Shown here: positions 34,205 to 43,462 of the stretch, in pieces
Position numbering within the stretch: the stretch's first letter is position 1
How the letters are laid out: each line of letters starts with the position of its first letter
Origin: CALMKX01 sp036274895
GTDB lineage: Bacteria > Acidobacteriota > Thermoanaerobaculia > Multivoradales > SZUA-115
DNA length: 64,000 nucleotides
Assembly: GCA_036274895.1 (NCBI GenBank)
Contig: DASUEU010000050.1
Coordinates: 1-64,000, forward strand
Direction: 5' to 3'
The notes under the pieces: generated by a model
The model's database searches: none
Told to the model about the DNA's origin: nothing
What the model saw: the letters and a program-made list of their open reading frames with translations, nothing else
Position numbers and translations under genes: made by a program

Positions 34205-34604
34205 AACTCACTCCTCCTACTCATTCGTGGTGCAGCAAGCCGCCCTGAAGGGCTCAGCCAACACGACTGTCCAGCTCGGAGGCGGCGGATATGCAAGGGT
34301 CAGTATGCAAGGTGTCGTCTATCGGAAAGAGGTGGTCTCCAGAAGCCACAACGGGACAATCGAAGAAGAAGGACCCGCCCGTGCGCCCTTGAGGCTCTCT
34401 CCGCACACGTAAATAGCGATAAAAGAGAGACTTCGGTCGCGTGCCACCAGCCCGTTCCCGGAGCCACGGAGGCGGCCCCCGGGAGCCCGGCACCACACGT
34501 CCGACGAGACCGGCGGGAGGGCGGCGGGGGACGGCTCTCGCGCTATCATCTCGGCGGAGCTGCGTGATCTAGCATTTGCTCGCTTCTCGCTTCATGGGAG
34601 AAAC
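34205..34604. other. 400-bp divergent intergenic region
   Basis: No supported gene. It holds a direct repeat of tatgcaagg at 34290-34298 and 34304-34312 (14-bp period), an AT-richer patch taaatagcgataaaag near 34412, and gctatcat near 34544, a weak -10 candidate for the large TIR-CHAT gene. This is the likely regulatory region for both flanking genes. Confidence 0.45.
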
Positions 34605-37600
34605 ATGGGCGACTCCTCGACCGGCCGGGCCTACGACGTCTTCGTGTCCCACGCCAAGGCGGATGCGGACTGGGTGCGCCGCCTGGCCGAGAACCTCCAC
34701 CACGCGGGGCTCGAGGTCTTCTTCGACGAGTGGGAGATCGACTACGGCGACGTGGTCTCCCGGGAGCTGGACCGCGGCCTGGCCCATGCCCGGAACGGCA
34801 TCCTGGTGGTCAGCCCGACCTCTCTTTCGCGACCGTGGGTGCAAGAGGAGTACGCGGCCCTGCTCAACAAAGCCGTGGCCAGCGGCGGCCGGCTGATCCC
34901 GGTGCTGCTGAAGGATGCGGAGATGCCGCCGATGCTCGCCACGCGAAGATGGGTGGACTTCCGCGGCGCCGACGGCCCCGTCTACGAGGCCCGGGTGCGG
35001 GAGCTGGTGGCCGCGCTCAAGGGCGAGCGCCCCGGTCCGCCGCCGCGCGAGCCCGGCGCCCTGAAGCCCCCGCCCGGCACCGGCTACCGGGCCGAGGCTC
35101 CGCTGGAGCGCACGCTGGTGATCAGACGGGAAACCGTGACCCTGCGGGGTGGGCAGGCCGAGGTGACTGCCCCCGTCGGGCCGGCCCCCGGCGATCTCGA
35201 CCATCAGATCTGGCAGCTGGAGCGGGAGCTGCGGGGCCAGGGCGAGCCCCTGCGCGAGCCCATCTCCCCCACCGAGACCACCACTGCCGAAGCCGCCCGC
35301 CTCCACGCCCGCCAGCTGGAGGTGGGCCGGGGGCTGGCGCGGTGGTTCCTTCCCGATCCGGTGGGGGCGGCCCTGATGGAAGCCGTCGCGGAAGCAGGCC
35401 GTCTGGGCGCCTCCCTGGCGTTGGGGCTGGAGGTGGCCGAGGAGCTGGCTTCCCTGCCGTGGGAGGCCCTCTGCCTGCCCGGCGACCTGGGCGAGCCCCT
35501 GGCCCTGCACCCTCGCCTGCGGCTCTTCCGCCGGGTGGCCGGCTTGGGCCCCACCCCGGCCCACGCCATTCCCGGCCCCCTGCGCATCCTGGTGGCGATC
35601 GGCAGCCCCGAGGCCCAGAACGCCCGCGGCGAGCTGCTGGACATGGAGCGGGAGCTGGAGAAGATCCTCGACGCCGTGGAACCAGCGCGAAAGGCCGGCC
35701 GAGCCCACGTACGCATCCTCGAGCGGGGCACCCTGGGGGCGATCCGCCAGGCCCTGGAGGCCGAGCGCTACCACGTGCTCCACCTCTCCTGCCACGCCGG
35801 GCCGGGGGTGCTGGTGCTGGAGGACGAGGGGGGCGGCGAGGAGAGGGTGAGCGCCGCGCGGCTGTGGCGAGAGGCCCTGCCCGCGGACCGCGGCGTGCCC
35901 CTGGTGGTGCTGGCCGGCTGCAGCACGGCCCGAGATGGCGCCACCCAGGCCGGCGCCGCCGAGGGCGGCGAGAAGGAGCTGCCGGGCCTGGCCCGGGGCC
36001 TGCTCGCTGCCGGGGTGCCGGCCGTGCTGGCCATGCGCGCCCCGGTGGGGGACCGTTACGCCACCGAGCTGGCCGCCGCCTTCTACGGCCACCTGGCCAC
36101 GGCCGCCGAGCCCCTGCCTCTGGCCGCCTTGGCCACCGCCCGCGTGGGCCTCGAAGCGGCGCGGGGGCAGGCGGCGGGTGCCGCCAGCCGGCCGGAATGG
36201 TCCACCCCCTTGCTGCTGCTGCGGGGCGAGGGCCCCTCCGCCCTGGGCCTGCCCCTCTACGACCCGCAGGCCCCGTTCGCGAGGGTCGAGCCGCCCCACA
36301 CGGTGCGGCTGGCGCAGGGCGTGGTGGTGCGGGAGGTGGGGGACTTCGTGGGGCGCCGGCGGGACCAGCGCCTGCTGCTCGCCGCCCTGCGCGGGGACCG
36401 TCACTCCGGGGTGCTGATCCGCGGCTTGGGAGGCGTGGGCAAGAGCACCCTCTCCGCCCAGCTGGCCGGGCGGCTGGGGGAGGAACGCTTCCTGGTCGTG
36501 TCCCGCTTCGGGGAGACCGGGCCGGAGGCGATTCTGGAAGAGCTCGGCGCGCGGCTCACGGGGGCGGCCCTCGCCGCCGGGGCACCGGAGGGCCACCCCC
36601 TGCGGAAGCTGGCGCAGTTCGCCCGGCAGCGGGACCGGGAGCCGGCGGAGCGCTTCGAGGTGCTGGCGGAGCACGTGCTGGGGCAGATCCCGGTGCTGCT
36701 GCTGCTCGACAACTTCGAGGACAACCTGACGCCGATCGAGGAAGGCGCCGGGTTCAAGAGCGCGGCCTTGGAGACGTTCCTGGCCGGCTGGCTGGAGCGG
36801 CCGGGGGCGAGCCGGCTGCTGTTCACCTGCCGCTACCCGATCCCGTTATCAGCGGCAGCGGCCGAAGCAGTTTTCGACCTCCACCTGGGACCGCTGTCCT
36901 TCGCGGAGACCAGGAAGCTCTTCTGGCGGCTGCCGTCGCTGGAGGCTCGTACGCAGGCGGAGCAGCAAGAAGCCTGGCTCACCGTGGGCGGCCATCCGCG
37001 GGCGCTCGAGTACCTGGACGCCCTGCTGGCCGGGGGCAAGGCCCGCTTCGGGGACGTGACGGCGCGGCTGGAGCGAGAGATCCGGCAAGACCCGAGCGTG
37101 AGGGATCCCCGGGCCTGGCTCAAGGAGAAGGGGGCGAGGTTCGACACGGCCCTGGTCGAGACGGTGGCCCGGGCCGCCGGGGATGTGCTGCTGGCGGACT
37201 TGCTGGGAAGGCTGGAGGGCGTACCGCTGGCGCAGCGGCTGCTGGTGGGAGCGGCGGTGTTCCGGATGCCGGTCGAGGAGGCAGCCCTGGTGTGGCAGGT
37301 CGGCGAAGCCCCGGGCCTACCCCGGGACCCCGAACCGGACCCGCTGCCGGTTGTGGCAGCTCCCGAGGGCTACGAAGAGGCCAAGGCGAAGCTCGAAGAG
37401 CTGGGCCTGCTCACCCCCTTTGCCGTGATGGACGGCCCGGAACTCTTCACCGTCCACCGCTGGACCGCGCGGCAGGTACTCGGGAGGGCGGACGAGGGGG
37501 CGGTGCGGGAGGCCCACCGGCGGGCGGCGTTGTACTGGCGCTGGCGAGTTGCGAAGGCCCCGCAGAGCCGGGAGCAGGACGTGGCGGACTGCCTGGAGGC

Positions 37601-38864
37601 CCGGGAGCACCACTGGGGGGCGGGGGAGGAGGAGGAGGCGTACCTCGCTCACGGCTGGGCCTGCTCCCAGCTCGAGACCTGGGGCGCCGACCGGCAGGAG
37701 GAGGAACTGATCCACCAGTTTCTCGCTCGGTTAGGCCCCGGCTCCCCAAGAGGAGCGGCCCATCTACATCATCTGGGGATCCTGGCGCAGCAGCGCGGCG
37801 ACTACGACCAGGCCCTCGATTGGTATCGAAAGTCCCTCGAGATCGAAGAGCAGCTCGGCAACCGCGCCGGCATGGCCGGCTCCTACCACCAGCTCGGCAC
37901 CGTCGCCCAAGACCGCGGCGACTACGACCAGGCCATCGACTGGTACCGAAAGTCCCTCGAGATCGATGAACAACTGGGCAACCACGCCGGCATGGCCAGC
38001 TCCTACCACCAGCTCGGAAATGTTGGCTACCTGCGTGGCGACTACGACCAGGCCCTCGACTGGTATCGAAAGTCCCTCGAGATCTTCGAACAGCTCGGCA
38101 ACCGCGTCGGCATGGCCAGCTCCTACCACCAGCTCGGAGTCGTCGCCCAACGCCGCGGCGACTACGACCAGGCCCTCGACTGGTACCGAAAGTCCCTCGA
38201 GATCTTCGAACAACTCGGCAACCGCGCCGGCATGGCCACCTGCTACCACCAGCTCGGAATGGTCGCCCAAGACCGCGGCGACTACGACCAGGCCCTCGAT
38301 TGGTGCCGGAAGTCCCTCGAGATCGACGAACAGCTCGGCAACCGCGCCGGCATGGCCAGCTCCTACCACCAGCTCGGCAGGGTCGCTCAAGACCGTGGCG
38401 ACTACGACCAGGCCCTCGATTGGTACCGGGCGTCCCTCGAGATCGAAGAACAGCTCGGTAACCGCGCCGGCATGGCCTCCTCCTACCACCAGCTCGGAAT
38501 GGTCGCCCAAGACCGCGGCGACTACGACCAGGCCCTCGACTGGTATCGAAAGTCTCTCGAGATCAAAGAACAGCTCGGCAACCGCGCCGGCATGGCCATC
38601 TCGTATGGGCAGATGGGTGTGCTCGAGATGGTTCGAGGGCACTCTGCTGAAGCCGTGGCCTGGACGGTTCGTAGCCTGGCCATCCACTCGAGAATTCAAT
38701 CCCCAAACGCTAGTCGGGATCTCCACTGGCTCTCTCGGCAGCGCGAAACCCTGGGCGAGGACCGCTTCCGCGAAGTGCTCGCCCGGCACCTGGACGAGGA
38801 AAGGGTGGTGGCGGTGTTGGGGTTGATCGATCAGTACGAGGCAGCGCAGAAGAAACCGGAGTAG
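34605..38864 (+). CDS. TIR-CHAT-NB-ARC-TPR giant protein (putative NLR-like defence protein)
   Basis: 1419 residues, preceded by gggagaaac. Residues 8-140 form a TIR domain: YDVFVSHAKAD at the start and RPWVQEEY, where Glu82 matches the NADase Glu of SARM1 (W-V-x-x-E). Residues about 180-560 form a CHAT caspase-like domain with HLSCHAG (His397) and LAGCSTA (Cys439). NB-ARC follows, with GLGGVGKST (Lys613) and LLLLDNFED (Asp702), then a winged-helix region. Residues 1064-1343 are seven near-identical 40-residue TPRs. A STAND ATPase with a repeat sensor normally switches on its effector on ligand binding. Here there are two candidate effectors, an NAD-cleaving TIR and a protease, in one chain. 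Roles in phage defence or programmed death are inferred. No partner genes are adjacent. Confidence 0.9.
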   Translation: MGDSSTGRAYDVFVSHAKADADWVRRLAENLHHAGLEVFFDEWEIDYGDVVSRELDRGLAHARNGILVVSPTSLSRPWVQEEYAALLNKAVASGGRLIPVLLKDAEMPPMLATRRWVDFRGADGPVYEARVRELVAALKGERPGPPPREPGALKPPPGTGYRAEAPLERTLVIRRETVTLRGGQAEVTAPVGPAPGDLDHQIWQLERELRGQGEPLREPISPTETTTAEAARLHARQLEVGRGLARWFLPDPVGAALMEAVAEAGRLGASLALGLEVAEELASLPWEALCLPGDLGEPLALHPRLRLFRRVAGLGPTPAHAIPGPLRILVAIGSPEAQNARGELLDMERELEKILDAVEPARKAGRAHVRILERGTLGAIRQALEAERYHVLHLSCHAGPGVLVLEDEGGGEERVSAARLWREALPADRGVPLVVLAGCSTARDGATQAGAAEGGEKELPGLARGLLAAGVPAVLAMRAPVGDRYATELAAAFYGHLATAAEPLPLAALATARVGLEAARGQAAGAASRPEWSTPLLLLRGEGPSALGLPLYDPQAPFARVEPPHTVRLAQGVVVREVGDFVGRRRDQRLLLAALRGDRHSGVLIRGLGGVGKSTLSAQLAGRLGEERFLVVSRFGETGPEAILEELGARLTGAALAAGAPEGHPLRKLAQFARQRDREPAERFEVLAEHVLGQIPVLLLLDNFEDNLTPIEEGAGFKSAALETFLAGWLERPGASRLLFTCRYPIPLSAAAAEAVFDLHLGPLSFAETRKLFWRLPSLEARTQAEQQEAWLTVGGHPRALEYLDALLAGGKARFGDVTARLEREIRQDPSVRDPRAWLKEKGARFDTALVETVARAAGDVLLADLLGRLEGVPLAQRLLVGAAVFRMPVEEAALVWQVGEAPGLPRDPEPDPLPVVAAPEGYEEAKAKLEELGLLTPFAVMDGPELFTVHRWTARQVLGRADEGAVREAHRRAALYWRWRVAKAPQSREQDVADCLEAREHHWGAGEEEEAYLAHGWACSQLETWGADRQEEELIHQFLARLGPGSPRGAAHLHHLGILAQQRGDYDQALDWYRKSLEIEEQLGNRAGMAGSYHQLGTVAQDRGDYDQAIDWYRKSLEIDEQLGNHAGMASSYHQLGNVGYLRGDYDQALDWYRKSLEIFEQLGNRVGMASSYHQLGVVAQRRGDYDQALDWYRKSLEIFEQLGNRAGMATCYHQLGMVAQDRGDYDQALDWCRKSLEIDEQLGNRAGMASSYHQLGRVAQDRGDYDQALDWYRASLEIEEQLGNRAGMASSYHQLGMVAQDRGDYDQALDWYRKSLEIKEQLGNRAGMAISYGQMGVLEMVRGHSAEAVAWTVRSLAIHSRIQSPNASRDLHWLSRQRETLGEDRFREVLARHLDEERVVAVLGLIDQYEAAQKKPE
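37794..38633 (+). repeat. Seven 120-bp tandem repeats encoding TPRs
   Basis: Units start at 37794, 37914, 38034, 38154, 38274, 38394 and 38514. Each encodes RGDYDQALDWYRKSLEI, a variable residue, then EQLGNRAGMASSYHQLG. DNA identity between units is very high and differences cluster at a few codons, which implies recent expansion or gene conversion. Confidence 0.95.
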
Positions 38865-38870
38865 CTCTGA

Positions 38871-39054
38871 TTTGGAGTGCGGCGACGTGGCGTTGCTTTG
38901 TGGCGCTGCGGGAGCGACAGAGCCCCGCGAAGCGCAGAGCAAGAGATTCCTCGGCTCCGCTCGGAATGACGGACGGGGGGCGTTGAATCACGGCGGTAGG
39001 CCCGGCGCCGTACGGGTCGAGAGAGAAAGCGGCGACGCGTCGCCGCACTCCAAA
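38871..39054. mobile_element. 184-bp MITE-like element with 17-bp inverted terminal repeats
   Basis: Ends tttggagtgcggcgacg (38871-38887) and cgtcgccgcactccaaa (39038-39054) are perfect inverted copies. The interior includes a ctcggctccgctcggaatgac repeat (38944-38970) and no gene. The right end also forms an 18-bp palindrome (39029-39046) found again at 3422-3439. No clear target duplication was seen. Confidence 0.6.
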
Positions 39055-39160
39055 GGGGCGTCGTCTGCCGATCAGGGGTCGGAGCGCTCTCCCCGGAAGG
39101 CTCGCGCGATCTCCTCCGGCAGCGGCGCGTCGAAGTCCGGAGCCACCCGGATGCGCCCCT

Positions 39161-40573
39161 TCAGGCGGCCGGGAGTGCGCGGTGGGCCACCACCGCCTTG
39201 CCCACCTCCACCACCCCCGCCAACAAGAACCCCGGCAGCAGGATCTCCGCGGCCCAGAGGTAGCGGCTGACGGCGGGCTCGACCAGGAGCACCAGGGTCA
39301 TGGCGGCCAGGTAGTAGGCGGTGGCGAGGGCCGGGAGGGCGAGGGCGGGGCGCAGCGCTGCCTGGCGGCGGCGCAGCAGCGTGAGCACTACTCCCACGGC
39401 CAGCGCGACGGCCGGCCAGCGCACCTCCGGCCTGGCCCAGGTGCTCGCCAGGGCGTGCCGCCAGCCGTAGGCGAGCCAGCGGCCGTAGAGGCCCTTGCGC
39501 TGGGCCAGCAGGCGCAGGGAGAGCCGGCTCAGGCGGCGGTTCATCTCAACGTGCACCCAGCTGTTCTGGGGCGCTCCAGGCTTCTCGATGCCGTGGTCCG
39601 CCACCACCTGGGCCTGCACCGCCGGCACAGCCACGTCCCAGACGTTCGGTGTGTACTGCTGCCACCACAGCGCCATCCGGGAGCCGCGGCGGATCGGGGC
39701 GAGGCCTGCCCGCTTGCGGCGGCGCTGGATCTCCTCGGCCAGGGGGCGATCCTCGGCGGGCAGGGTGGCGACGGTGCGGTCGTTGATCAGGGAGGCGGCA
39801 ATGCCGATGGCGTTGAAGCCGCCGAACGAGGCCGCGGCGAAGTGCCCGGCCACGATCCAGCGCAGGGCTGAGTAAGCCAGGAAGGGGCCGAGGGTCACCA
39901 GGGCGAGCACCCCGAGGGCTCGCCACCGCGCCGGCTTCCCCTCGCCCGAGCCACTACCGCCACGCAGCCAGGCCAGGCCCACCCCGGCCAGGGGCACGAG
40001 GGGGACCAGGAAGAGGTAGGCCGGTCGGACGAGCCAGGTGGCGGCCACCAGGGCGCCCAGCGCCAGCCAGGTCCAGTGGCCCGGCCGGGCCACCGCCGCC
40101 AGCAGCAGGGCCACGGCGCCCACGGCCAGAGCCGCGGCGGGCACGTCGGTCATCACCAGGGGCGACCACTGCTGGACCAGGGGCGAAAAGAGCACCGGCC
40201 CGGCGGCCACCAGCGCCGTCCAGCCGGAGAGCCCCCACCGGGTCAGACCCAGCCACAAACCGGCCACCGCCAGGGCCACGAGCAATCGGTGCACGAAAGG
40301 CACGCAGGAACGGTCCGGGCAGAGGGGCAACAAGCCGCGAAGGAACAGCGGATAGCCGGGGGTGCGGACGTTGGTCAGCAGCTGGTAGGGCGTCCCCAGC
40401 TCGGCCATGTACAGGTAGGTGGTGCTGTCCTGCCCGACCACGGTCGCACAGGGGGAGGGACAGCCCCAGGCGAGCCAGAGGGCCAAGCCTGCCAAGAGCA
40501 CGAGGGCCAGGGCAGAAGGCTGGCTCCGACGCAGCCGGAGGGCGGCTCGAGAAGCACTCATCGTCCTGTTCAC
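39161..40573 (-). CDS. Polytopic membrane protein, glycosyltransferase-39-like
   Basis: 470 residues from a GTG. An ATG four codons downstream (40561) is an alternative. About 10-12 hydrophobic segments are visible. An acidic loop early in the chain (VVGQDSTTYLYMAELG) and RTPGYPLF resemble the first luminal loop of GT-C/ArnT-like transferases, where Asp acts as catalytic base. A large soluble loop spans about 265-370. Such enzymes use polyprenyl-phosphate sugars. The donor and acceptor are unknown, and it may be a non-enzymatic member. Confidence 0.65.
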   Translation of the reverse strand: MNRTMSASRAALRLRRSQPSALALVLLAGLALWLAWGCPSPCATVVGQDSTTYLYMAELGTPYQLLTNVRTPGYPLFLRGLLPLCPDRSCVPFVHRLLVALAVAGLWLGLTRWGLSGWTALVAAGPVLFSPLVQQWSPLVMTDVPAAALAVGAVALLLAAVARPGHWTWLALGALVAATWLVRPAYLFLVPLVPLAGVGLAWLRGGSGSGEGKPARWRALGVLALVTLGPFLAYSALRWIVAGHFAAASFGGFNAIGIAASLINDRTVATLPAEDRPLAEEIQRRRKRAGLAPIRRGSRMALWWQQYTPNVWDVAVPAVQAQVVADHGIEKPGAPQNSWVHVEMNRRLSRLSLRLLAQRKGLYGRWLAYGWRHALASTWARPEVRWPAVALAVGVVLTLLRRRQAALRPALALPALATAYYLAAMTLVLLVEPAVSRYLWAAEILLPGFLLAGVVEVGKAVVAHRALPAA

Positions 40574-40651
40574 GTGGCAGGTAGACTGCCATACTCCCGG
40601 CGCCGGTACAGCCCTTGCTTCCTTTCTCCCCTTTCAGGAGGAGAACCCCCC

Positions 40652-41494
40652 ATGTCATCCCTTGCCCCACGCTTGCGTCCTGCCCTCACCTTCACCCTGC
40701 TCGCCACTCTCACCACCCTCCTCACCCCCACCCACGCCGCCGCCGCCGACCGCGACCGCGACCGCTGCTATGCCGACGGCCCCCGGCCTTACGTCTGCTC
40801 GGTGGTGCTCGAGGTCTCCCGGCCCGGGGAGCGCACCCGGAACTACGGCCTCGACGAGCCGATGCGACTCCCGGCTGGCGGCAAGCTCGAGATCGAGATG
40901 GTCGCCGTCGATCAGTTCGGTCGCGACTTCCCCGCCGAGCGCGTGCGCTGGGTCTTCGAGCCCGAGCGCTCCTGCTCCGGGCTGCTCGAGGTCGAGCACC
41001 TGGACCGTGAGCACTTCCGGGTCGAGGCCCAGTCGAGGCGGGGCTCCTGCGACGTCCGGTTGTGGGTGCCGGGCAACCTGAACCTCGAGTGGCTGATCCG
41101 CTTCGAGGTCGGCGCGGTGGCGCGTGGTGGGGGCTACGAGCTCAGCTACGCCGAGGCCGTGGCCATGCGCCTGTACCGGGCCATCCTCGGCCGCGAAGCC
41201 GACGCCCCCGGCCTCGCCGGGGCGATCGCCGAGATCCAGCGCGACCGCTTGTCCGCGCAGATCGACTCGATGCTGCGCAGCGAGGAGTTCCTGACCCAGC
41301 GGGCCAACCTGGGAGCCCACGAGCTGCTGCGGGGCTTCTACCGCGGCCTGCTCGACCGCGAGCTGGACCCCGACGGGGCGCGCACCTACCAGCGCGAGGT
41401 CGAGCGCCGCCACTACCGCGAGGTGATCCTCGCCATCATCGGCTCAGAAGAGTTCGAAGCCCAGCTGGTGCGCGAGATCCAGAGCCGGAAGTAG
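40652..41494 (+). CDS. Secreted DUF4214-like protein
   Basis: 280 residues, with AGGAGGAG before the ATG. A signal peptide (LTFTLLATLTTLLTPTHAAAA) leads to a small beta-rich domain with paired Cys. Two DUF4214 helical repeats follow (about 175-275): AVAMRLYRAILGREADAPGL and LLRGFYRGLLDRELDPDG, each followed by an SEEF motif. The domain is known from extracellular and S-layer-associated proteins. Its exact role is unknown. It is followed by another secreted protein gene in the same direction. Confidence 0.8.
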   Translation: MSSLAPRLRPALTFTLLATLTTLLTPTHAAAADRDRDRCYADGPRPYVCSVVLEVSRPGERTRNYGLDEPMRLPAGGKLEIEMVAVDQFGRDFPAERVRWVFEPERSCSGLLEVEHLDREHFRVEAQSRRGSCDVRLWVPGNLNLEWLIRFEVGAVARGGGYELSYAEAVAMRLYRAILGREADAPGLAGAIAEIQRDRLSAQIDSMLRSEEFLTQRANLGAHELLRGFYRGLLDRELDPDGARTYQREVERRHYREVILAIIGSEEFEAQLVREIQSRK

Positions 41495-41585
41495 CCCGGG
41501 GCTCGACGACGCCCTGAGAGAGCCGCGGCTCCTTTTCCGCCGTTCCCGGTAAGCGCTGCACCCTCGCGGCGCGGAAAGGAACGTC

Positions 41586-41999
41586 ATGAAAGTTCTCCGT
41601 CTTTCCCTGATGGCGGCCCTGCTGGCTACGGCCGTCCTCGCCACCTCCCCTGCCCAGGCCGCGCCTCGGGCGGCCGGCTCGGGACTCTCGTGGATGGCCG
41701 ACCTCGGCCTCGATGAGTTCTGGGACTGGCTCGGCCGCTTCTTCCTCGCCAAGGAGGGGGGCTACGTCGACCCCGACGGCGCCAAGGGCGGCTCGATGAT
41801 CGACCCCGTGGGTGGCGACAAGAACGGCGCGGTGACCGATTCCTTCGGCGCGCCGCGGGTGGTGCGCAATTGGGGGCCGGAGGGTAGCCGGGCCAAGGCC
41901 GGGCCGGACATCATGCCGGACGGCAACAAGGCCGGCCCGGGGGCCATGATCGACGGCAACAAGAGCGGTCCCGGCCTCATCCCGGACGGCAACCGGTAG
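41586..41999 (+). CDS. Small secreted protein with DPxG/PDGNK repeats
   Basis: 137 residues, with AAAGGAA before the ATG. A signal peptide ends near SPAQA. Next comes an amphipathic Trp-rich segment (LSWMADLGLDEFWDWLGRFF). The rest is a string of short Gly/Asp/Pro units: VDPDG, IDPVG, MPDGNKAGPG, MIDGNKSGPG and LIPDGNR. The same plan appears in the protein at 33917-34204. No family was recognised. Possible roles are a cell-surface or metal-binding peptide, or a precursor. Confidence 0.7.
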   Translation: MKVLRLSLMAALLATAVLATSPAQAAPRAAGSGLSWMADLGLDEFWDWLGRFFLAKEGGYVDPDGAKGGSMIDPVGGDKNGAVTDSFGAPRVVRNWGPEGSRAKAGPDIMPDGNKAGPGAMIDGNKSGPGLIPDGNR

Positions 42000-42021
42000 C
42001 TACGGGCCCCGCGGCAGCCTC

Positions 42022-43347
42022 ATGCCATACTGCTGCGAGGTGGCCAACGCCTCGCAGCCCCTCGCGCCCGACGAGCCGCGCCCGCAGCCGGAGCGCCGGC
42101 TGACCTGGGGCGCCCTGTTGCGCCCCCGGGTGGGCCGGCGGCTGCCCGGCAACCTCCAGCCCCGCGCCATCCACCGCCGCGTCGGGGCCCTGGCCGAAGG
42201 GCTGGCGGATCCCGGCTTCGCGGCCCTGCTCGGCGAGATCGACGGCCGGGCCCCCTACGGCGGCAACCGGATCCGCGTCTTCCATCGCGGCGCCGAGGCC
42301 TTCGCCGCCATACGCCAGGCCGTCGCCGGCGCCACCACCGAGATCCTCCTCGAGTCCTACATCTTCAGCGACGACGCCACCGGCCGCAGCATGCTCGCGG
42401 ACCTGGCGCGGGCGGCGGCGGCCGGGGTCTCCGTGCGCGTGCTGGTGGACGCCTACGGCTCGGTCAGCACCGGCCGCAAGTTCTGGCGCGAGATGGCGAG
42501 CCATGGCATCGAGGTGCGCAAGTTCCATCCCCTGCTGCCCGAGTTCCTGCGCCACCCCTACCGCGACCACCGCAAGATCCTGGTGGTGGACCGCACGGTC
42601 GCCTTCACCGGCGGCATGAACATCGCGGACGAGTACGGCTCCGCCGGCGGTGGCGAAGGGACGATCTGGCGCGATGCCCACGTGCAGGTGTCGGGGCCGG
42701 CCGTCCAGGAGTTGACGGCGGTCTTCGCCGAAGGGTGGTACCAGGCTCGCGGCGGCCTGCTGCCGCTGGAGCCCGTGGCGGAGGATCCGGCAGCCCCCGG
42801 CAGCCGGGTGCTGGTACTCGACTCCCGGCCCAACCGCGGGCACATCGAGTCGGCGGCCGTGCTGGCGGCGATTGTCGCCGGGGCGCGGCGCCGGGTGTGG
42901 GTGACCAACGCCTACTTCGCCCCCAAGCGCATCGCCATCGAGGTGCTCGGCCGGGCCGCCGCGCGGGGGGTGGACGTGCGCCTGCTGCTGCCCGGCAAGA
43001 CCGACGTGGCCGTGGTGCGCCACGCCGGGCACGGCTTCTTCACCGACCTGCTGGAGCAGGGAGTGCGGATCTTCGAGTACCAGCCCTCGGTGCTCCACGC
43101 CAAGTCCCTGGTGGCCGACTGCCTGGTCTCGGTGGTCGGCTCGACCAACCTCGACTTCCGCTCCTTCACCTTCAACGGCGAGTGCAACCTGGTGGTCTTC
43201 GACTCCGAGGTCGCGCAGGACATGGAGCGGGCCTTCGAGGAGGATCTCCAGACGTCGGTCGAGATCGACCTTGCGACCTGGCGCCGGCGGCCCTGGCTCC
43301 ACCGGCTGGGCGACGCCGTCTTGCGCCGCCTGGCGCCGCTGATGTGA
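42022..43347 (+). CDS. Phospholipase D-family cardiolipin synthase
   Basis: 441 residues. Two HKD motifs are present: HRKILVVDRTVAFTGGMN and HAKSLVADCLVSVVGSTN. An N-terminal region of about 75 residues lacks the membrane helices of E. coli ClsA, so it is closer to ClsB-type proteins. It likely joins phosphatidyl groups to make cardiolipin, or carries out another phosphatidyl transfer. It converges with the EEP gene. Confidence 0.87.
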   Translation: MPYCCEVANASQPLAPDEPRPQPERRLTWGALLRPRVGRRLPGNLQPRAIHRRVGALAEGLADPGFAALLGEIDGRAPYGGNRIRVFHRGAEAFAAIRQAVAGATTEILLESYIFSDDATGRSMLADLARAAAAGVSVRVLVDAYGSVSTGRKFWREMASHGIEVRKFHPLLPEFLRHPYRDHRKILVVDRTVAFTGGMNIADEYGSAGGGEGTIWRDAHVQVSGPAVQELTAVFAEGWYQARGGLLPLEPVAEDPAAPGSRVLVLDSRPNRGHIESAAVLAAIVAGARRRVWVTNAYFAPKRIAIEVLGRAAARGVDVRLLLPGKTDVAVVRHAGHGFFTDLLEQGVRIFEYQPSVLHAKSLVADCLVSVVGSTNLDFRSFTFNGECNLVVFDSEVAQDMERAFEEDLQTSVEIDLATWRRRPWLHRLGDAVLRRLAPLM

Positions 43348-43360
43348 GGGGGGCGAGCCC

Positions 43361-43452
43361 GTAGGCTGGGTTAGCAGCGCAGCTGCGTAACCCAGCTTGG
43401 CGAGCGCCGCCGAGAGCTGGGTTACGGCCCTGACGGGCCTAACCCAGCCTAC
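43361..43452. repeat. GTAGGCTGGGTTA inverted repeat, copy 2
   Basis: Perfect 13-bp ends (43361-43373 and 43440-43452) with an inner taacccagc/gctgggtta pair. It fills the gap between two convergent genes and may serve as a two-way terminator. Confidence 0.8.
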
Positions 43453-43462
43453 TCATCGTCCT

